DNA from: Phyto melanocephala
Taxonomy: Eukaryota > Arthropoda > Insecta > Diptera > Rhinophoridae
Assembly: GCA_941918925.1 (NCBI GenBank)
Contig: OW799236.1
Location: forward strand, 79,238,713-79,302,712
Length of the DNA stretch: 64,000 nucleotides
Direction: 5' to 3'
This document shows, piece by piece, positions 58,806-64,000 of this stretch. The stretch's first letter is position 1. Each line of letters starts with the position of its first letter. Below the pieces are notes generated by a model. It was not told where the DNA came from. It made no database searches and was given only the letters and a program-made list of their open reading frames with translations. The position numbers and the translations under genes were made by a program.

Positions 58806-60045
58806 TTTTTATGATAAAATACTAAATCAAGTTTAATAGAATCACAATTCTGCACAGGAAAATTCCTTTCAAATTATATAATTATAGCTTTTACACGACA
58901 GCCCTAGCATAATTTATAGAAACAGTTGTTACTAATTATAAATTTATTATTCCTCTGAAGATACTCATGAATGAAGTTATTTTTAAAAATTATTTGAAAA
59001 ATTATACAATTTTTTATATAATATAATAAAATTTTTTTAACTCCTGAACACGTTTAAGATACCAAATTATAAGTCGTAATCTCAGAAATTATTTCTAAGA
59101 AAAACTAATAAATTGGCTTGAAACCAACTGAGATATAAGCATTAAATAACAACTGCTTCGGTGTTTTTCCTAAAGTTTACAAACGAAAATAGATATTTTT
59201 CTATACAACCAAGAGAGCCAAGATGGAGATAAAATGAAAGGGCTTGAGTATTAAAATATAGTTAGATATGAAAAAAAAATTCAAGATGGCGTCTTAGATT
59301 AAATGGCGAATATATGAGTCAAATATAGTAGTTACGACTTTGTAAATGTAAATGTTTTTAACCCCAACAATATGTGTTCTTAATAAAAGGGTTTTACTAG
59401 TAGAACACCGTAACAATGTTAAAACTTAATGTGGCGTTAAAAATAATAAAAAAAAATGGAATATTACACAAAATCAAAATCTAGGCTATGCTACGATATA
59501 GTACTTATACCTATGTACAAGACGATGAAGGGTATTATGAGATACGGCATGGCCGAATATAGCGCTCTTACCTGTTTTTATTAAAATCGGTTGTGTAATG
59601 TGACCATAAACTGTGTATTAAGAAATTAACTTGCCTATTTATACATAAAATTAAAATATATCGATTACACGTTCATTTATCAAAATTTATTTTCCAAAGT
59701 GTTTATTCTTGAATGTATGTTACGACATGATCACGATGATCATATTACATTCTCTGTACCAATATTTGGTTGCATAGGTTCTGTCACGATAATCAAGCGT
59801 TTATTTGAGTTTTATCATTTAATTTTTACTTTTCGTATAAATTACGATATGATTGCCGATTGAAAATAGTATGATTAAACATTTTTTTGGACAAAAATAA
59901 CATTATATTCAAAAGCATTTAAAATAACAAATAATCATCAAATAATATGTGAGGCAACAGTATAATTAGAAAGCAATCAAGCAATGATTTCTTATAATAA
60001 TATTTTGATTTCAACTGTTCTTCTTCTTGCTGAATCAATTTTTAT

Positions 60046-62924
60046 ACCCGCCACCAAAAAAATGGTGGGGGTATATTCATTTTGTCATTCCGTTTGTAAC
60101 ACATCGAAATATCCATTTTAGACCCCATAAAGTATATATATTCTGAATCGTGGTTTGATTTTATGACGATCTAGCTATGTCCGTCCGTCTGTCCGTCTGT
60201 TGAAAGCACGATAGAGGTCGCACCGAAAAAGCTAGGGGGCTCCAATTTTGCCAGAATCTTTCTTATAGACAAGGTTTGTTTGGTATTGAAAATGGGCTAA
60301 ATCGGAATATTAGGAAGAGAGTTATAGCTCGAAAAGCAAGAGTAGGTCGAAAAAACCGTGTCCTTCGAACATCGAATAAAATGGAATTGTGTCCAAACGC
60401 CTTAACGTAGACTCATGAAACTTCGAATATATATTTCCTGAGTAAAGACAATAATTTCCCCCGAAAATTGTCTAAATCTATGCATTAGGAGAGGAGTTCT
60501 CGATCAAAATGTACGAAAATTTATACCGCACAGTGTATTTTTCGGTATATTTAAAAACAAAAACGTCATAAAAGCAACAAAATTGGATGTACGACTCTGA
60601 AATTTTGCACACTTTGCTTTTTGTTGACACGCTTTCTTGCAACGGCAAATAAATGTGCCACGCCTACTTTTACGCCCACCTCCCATATAACGTTTTAACT
60701 TAAATTCATATAATTTCTCTATTAACAAAGATTTTGGAGTAATAAAGGCCTATCTTGAAACACCTCAGTTGTACTCATTCTCAAAAATAACTTTGACACG
60801 CCTACTATAACGCCCACTTTTCACGTTATCTACCGTTAATGAAATTTAAAAGCTCATAAAACCGCTAAAATTAGAGGTATGATGATAAATTTTGCAACGT
60901 CTATCCCCCTATGCAATTTCATTACTATGCCAAAAAATTAAGGTGCCACGCCCACTTTTACGCCCACCTCCCATATAACGTTTTACCTAAAATTCATATA
61001 ATTTCTCTATTAATAAAGATTTTGGAATAATAACGGCCTATATTGAAACACCTAAGTTGTACTCATTAGCAAAAACAACTTTGACACGCCTACGATAACG
61101 CCCACTTTCACTTTTGAATTGTGTCCAGACGCATAAACGTAGTCATGAAACTTCGAATATATATTTATCGAGTCAAAAGAATATTTTTCCCTGAAAATCG
61201 CTTAAATCTATGAATTAGGAAAAGAGTTATAAATAAAAATTTACGAAAATTTATACCACACAGTGTATATATGTACGATTCTGAAATTTTGCAAACATGG
61301 CTTTTTGGTCAAAGTCTTCGTTATAACGGAAAATAGATGTGCCACGCACACTTTTTTCCTTAAATTTTTATAAAAATATATTTGTCATATATATTAGCAT
61401 TTATTCATCTTACACTGCACCATTTATTGTACTGTAGCTAAATATAAGATAAAGATGATAAGATAGATGACTCTACTAGCAACTACTAGATGGCATGCTA
61501 ACAACTTATGCTTATGTTCTCCTAAAGTTATGCTCTATTAAAAATGGGAATTTAGGAAAATTTTGACCTAAGTCAAAAAAAATTATCTCTAAACAATATA
61601 AACAGTTTATTTTCATGTACTAATCATGGTGTAATTACATAAGGTGATAGCGTAAAGGAGAGCAATTTTTGTCTCTCTTTTTTTATGTATGGAGTTTGAC
61701 AATTTCCAAAGTTGAAATAACTTTTTTAAATATGTAGTTTGACATTCTCCAGAACACAAAAAAATAGTCAGCTGGGCTGGCACCGCCACCTTGTATAAGT
61801 GTACCCTGGTACTAATGGCTAACAAATTTTAAAATTATACAAAACTTATTTCGTTTGAAAATCTTTTAAAAGCAAAATGTTGTAGAAGTTTAAAAATCAA
61901 AATCTTACTAATAAATTTCCCGTTTTAGAAAAATGCAGAGAATGTATATTTTAAATCACCCTGTGGCCCTTAAAATTTAACCCTAAATTCACTTTCTTCC
62001 TCTTAAATTCATGTAAATTCTCTATGAATAAAGATTTTGGAATACTAAAGGACTATATTAAAATATCTAAGTTATGTTTATTAGCAGAAACTTTATTGAC
62101 ACGCGTATTTTAACGGCCACTTTCATTGAAAGACTAAATTTTCGAAAACATTTTACTAGCATACCGAAGTTATAATGGGTGGTTTAATTTTAAGGGACTA
62201 TGTTGATTTTGAATAAAATTATTATGAAATTATTATCATTTGTTTTTATAATGATAATATTTGTATGCTTCAATTATGTATGGGACAAAATATCGGCCAA
62301 ATGGCCCCCCAACCTAGGCGGCACACCACGATCCGATAGTTCAAATTTTCAATGACACTGTTGATGCTCGATTGTTGGGCACGATGATGAGTCGAGGTTG
62401 CTTGCTCTTTTGCCACGTTATCGTGAAAAACAGCAATGTTTCCCATTCAACGAACTAAGATGGCATTCACAGATGTTTTCAAATTTCTTACAGACCTGCT
62501 TTGCAGACATTTAAATATTTTTTACAATTCTCACGATTGTGGACGAATTCGAACGATTATGTTGACCAAAAGAATCACGAAGTGCACAACATGCATTTTG
62601 ATTTGAACGCCCATTTTTATAAAAATCTTTAATATTTAAAAGCGTTGCTCGATTGCGTATCTTTCCACGGTTCAAATTGAGTTAGTCTGAGATTGAGAAA
62701 TGTCAAATGAAATACAAGAAAAAAGTTGAAGTTTAAATGTGGTTCACCTTAAACATGGGCCCTTAAAATTTAACCACCCTCTACAAAGAAAGTGATACAT
62801 ATTTTATTATAAAGAGATTATTCTATAGCGATTAACAAAATAATAAATATTGTGCTTTAAATGTACACAAAATTGGTGGTGGGTATAAAAGATTCGGCAC
62901 AGCCGAATATAGTGCTCTTACTTG
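60046..62924 (+). mobile_element. DINE-1-like element, family B, complete, carrying a mariner MITE
   Basis: It starts ACCCGCCACCAAAAAAATGG (a CCCGCCACC/GGTGGGGG hairpin) and ends ATTCGGCACAGCCGAATATA then GTGCTCTTACTTG. TTAT lies at both borders (60042-60045 and 62925-62928). Internal imperfect repeats of about 300 bp contain CACGCCCACTTTTACGCCCA and CTCCCATATAACGTTTTA (60657, 60952 and decayed copies). Without the nested MITE it would be about 2.27 kb. It has no coding capacity: the minus-strand 74-codon frame at 60504-60728 is not a gene. Rolling-circle (Helentron) affiliation is inferred from the end hairpins and T-rich target. Confidence 0.75.
62175..62781 (-). pseudogene. 607-bp deleted mariner-like element
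   Basis: GGGTGGTTTAATTTTAAGGG at 62177 and CCCTTAAAATTTAACCACCC at 62760 are inverted, with TA on both sides. Minus-strand scraps of transposase: NRLRLTQFEPW near 62680 (N-terminus), a strongly decayed middle, ENLNYRIVVCRLGW near 62330 and GAIWPIFCP. The N- and C-terminal ends survive while the catalytic core is deleted. It inserted into the family-B element; the uninterrupted sequence is seen at 58645-58680. Confidence 0.7.
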
Positions 62925-63232
62925 TTATTATTTTAAAAGTTTGAGATGTCAAAAAGTGAACACAAATTTTGAAAAAATCAAAGAAACTTAAAAATAAACG
63001 AGAAAATGTAAAAAACTATTGGTATTAAGATTGCAATTTAAAAAATGCAATAATTTGCCGTAAAAAAGCAAAGATTGTCGATTTCAACTATAGCCATATA
63101 TATGATTATTTCATAATACTTGATTTAAGCATAATACTGATAATTGGCAACCATTATATGTTTTAATCACAATCAAACAATTCAATCACAGTATGTTGCT
63201 CTTAGATTATGATTACCACAATCATATTTTAT

Positions 63233-63746
63233 CTTTGCGTGTAAACAAACACAATTTTAAAACAAAACAAATAAAAATTAACTTTTTTGATGCATAACAT
63301 ATAAAATCATACATTTGTAGCCAACGTGCAACGGTTAGTCTTTTTGAAATATTGCTTTTGATACTAAAATCATTTAAAGATACTGGTAAAGCACTGCATC
63401 AATTTATATAAAACCTTATCAAATGGTTTTACTCTCAACGATAATGACGTTTCATGCCTATTATTCATTATCATTATTTTACAATATTAAACAATCATAT
63501 TAGGTTAAAGATTAATATTTAACAGACCATTAGTTTTAACTGGGCCCATAATCATAGTGCGACATTAAATTTGTTTTGTTTCTGAAAGGACTTTAAAATA
63601 AAAAGCTCTTATTGTCGATATAGTATAAAAAAAAAATCAAATTTAAGTTAAATAAACCATCTTCAAACACATGCAAAATGTACCAAATGCTTTCATATAA
63701 ACATTTTTAACAAGTGGCGGCAACCTTAATAGTGAACATGACCCGG
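63233..63746. other. AT-rich spacer
   Basis: No gene or element recognised. Confidence 0.5.
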
Positions 63747-63821
63747 GGTCTCCACGTAGCAATATTTATTACCGCAATTTTCAAATTTGATTGCGTCAAT
63801 AGAGATTGCGACGTGTAGACC
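63747..63821. mobile_element. 75-bp inverted-repeat unit (GGTCTCCACGTAGCAAT)
   Basis: GGTCTCCACGTAGCAAT at 63747-63763 is mirrored by ATTGCGACGTGTAGACC at 63805-63821 with two differences. More GCAAT/ATTGC words follow to 63900. It is a small hairpin MITE or the left part of a larger element continuing right. Confidence 0.5.
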
Positions 63822-64000
63822 GCAAATTACTATATGTAGCAATTTATTGCGCAATCATTGCTTTGCTGATTGCTTAAGCAATTATTGCCGCAATAAGCTG
63901 TCAGAATAGTTTTATTTTCTGTTTTTCTTTGCAGAAACAAAGGAAAACTAAATTAATTTTACCTGATAATAATTAAGAGTGAGGTATTCCAAAAAAAAAG

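Larger units (their letters stand above)
57305..59574 (+). mobile_element. DINE-1-like element, family A, carrying two insertions
   Basis: The 5' part at 57305-57541 (ATACCTTTCACCTGTGATGC, TAAGGTATATGTTTATAGCT) and the 3' part at about 58810-59574 (GAAAGGGCTTGAGTATTAAA, AAGATGGCGTC, GAAGGGTATTATGAGATACG, hairpin, CTTACCTG). Between them lie a pogo-like MITE (57542-57843) and a family-B DINE-1-like copy (57894-58805). Confidence 0.65.
59690..63232. mobile_element. MITE C, second copy, split by a family-B element
   Basis: The left half (59690-60045) and right half (62925-63232) align to 47953-48635 (for example TTGATTTCAACTGTTCTTCT and GTTTGAGATGTCAAAAAGTG). Joining them across the insert gives the same TTTTATTATTTTAA seen in the intact copy. 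Confidence 0.65.

Noticed and set aside
1..64000. CRISPR array, tRNA or rRNA gene, prokaryotic operon, provirus with LTRs
   Set aside because: No spaced identical repeats with unique spacers, no complete cloverleaf, no rRNA-like sequence, no paired LTRs with gag-pol found. The tandem repeats present are minisatellites.

Overview
The window reads as AT-rich, gene-poor DNA from a higher fly. The evidence for that is the mix of repeats: rolling-circle elements of the DINE-1/Helentron type (ends with a TTCGGC...GCCGAA hairpin followed by CTTACTTG), Helitrons ending in CTAG, many mariner-like elements, a Tc1-like element with IR/DR ends, piggyBac, hAT and several non-LTR retrotransposons. A calyptrate (blowfly or house-fly-like) host is my inference from the style of these repeats; nothing here proves the species. 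I see no confident host protein-coding gene, no rRNA or tRNA gene and no CRISPR array. Bacterial features such as operons and ribosome binding sites do not apply.

Layout. 1-800: a Helitron tail and a mariner relic split by a MITE. 2.2-3.8 kb and 5.8-7.3 kb: two blocks of a roughly 31-bp minisatellite carrying 27 exact TATCGATA palindromes; the second block is split by a 401-bp MITE. 7.3-8.7 kb: a deleted mariner inside coding-looking sequence. 9.8-17.2 kb: DINE-1-like copies, two opposed LINE reverse-transcriptase relics, a LINE-derived short element and several MITEs. 19-28 kb: DINE-1-like copies, a Helitron, a MITE within a MITE, two mariner-type elements and a nearly intact Tc1-like element. 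28-35 kb: mostly empty, with one LINE fragment, a mariner relic and a possible two-exon small gene at 33665-33962. 35.3-38.3 kb: an element of unknown type carrying a hAT and a piggyBac side by side, the hAT itself carrying a smaller inverted-repeat unit. 38-44 kb: little but an 11-bp minisatellite. 44-64 kb: many DINE-1-like copies (several nested), a second Helitron, two more mariner relics and the best-preserved copy of the LINE-derived short element.

There is no pathway to reconstruct. The value of the window is stratigraphic: target-site duplications and empty-site comparisons let many element ends be placed to within a few bases, and show who inserted into whom. The strongest leads are the TATCGATA array, the LINE-derived unit with the same 5' end in two independent insertions, and the nested block at 35.3-38.3 kb. 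All boundaries were read by eye.
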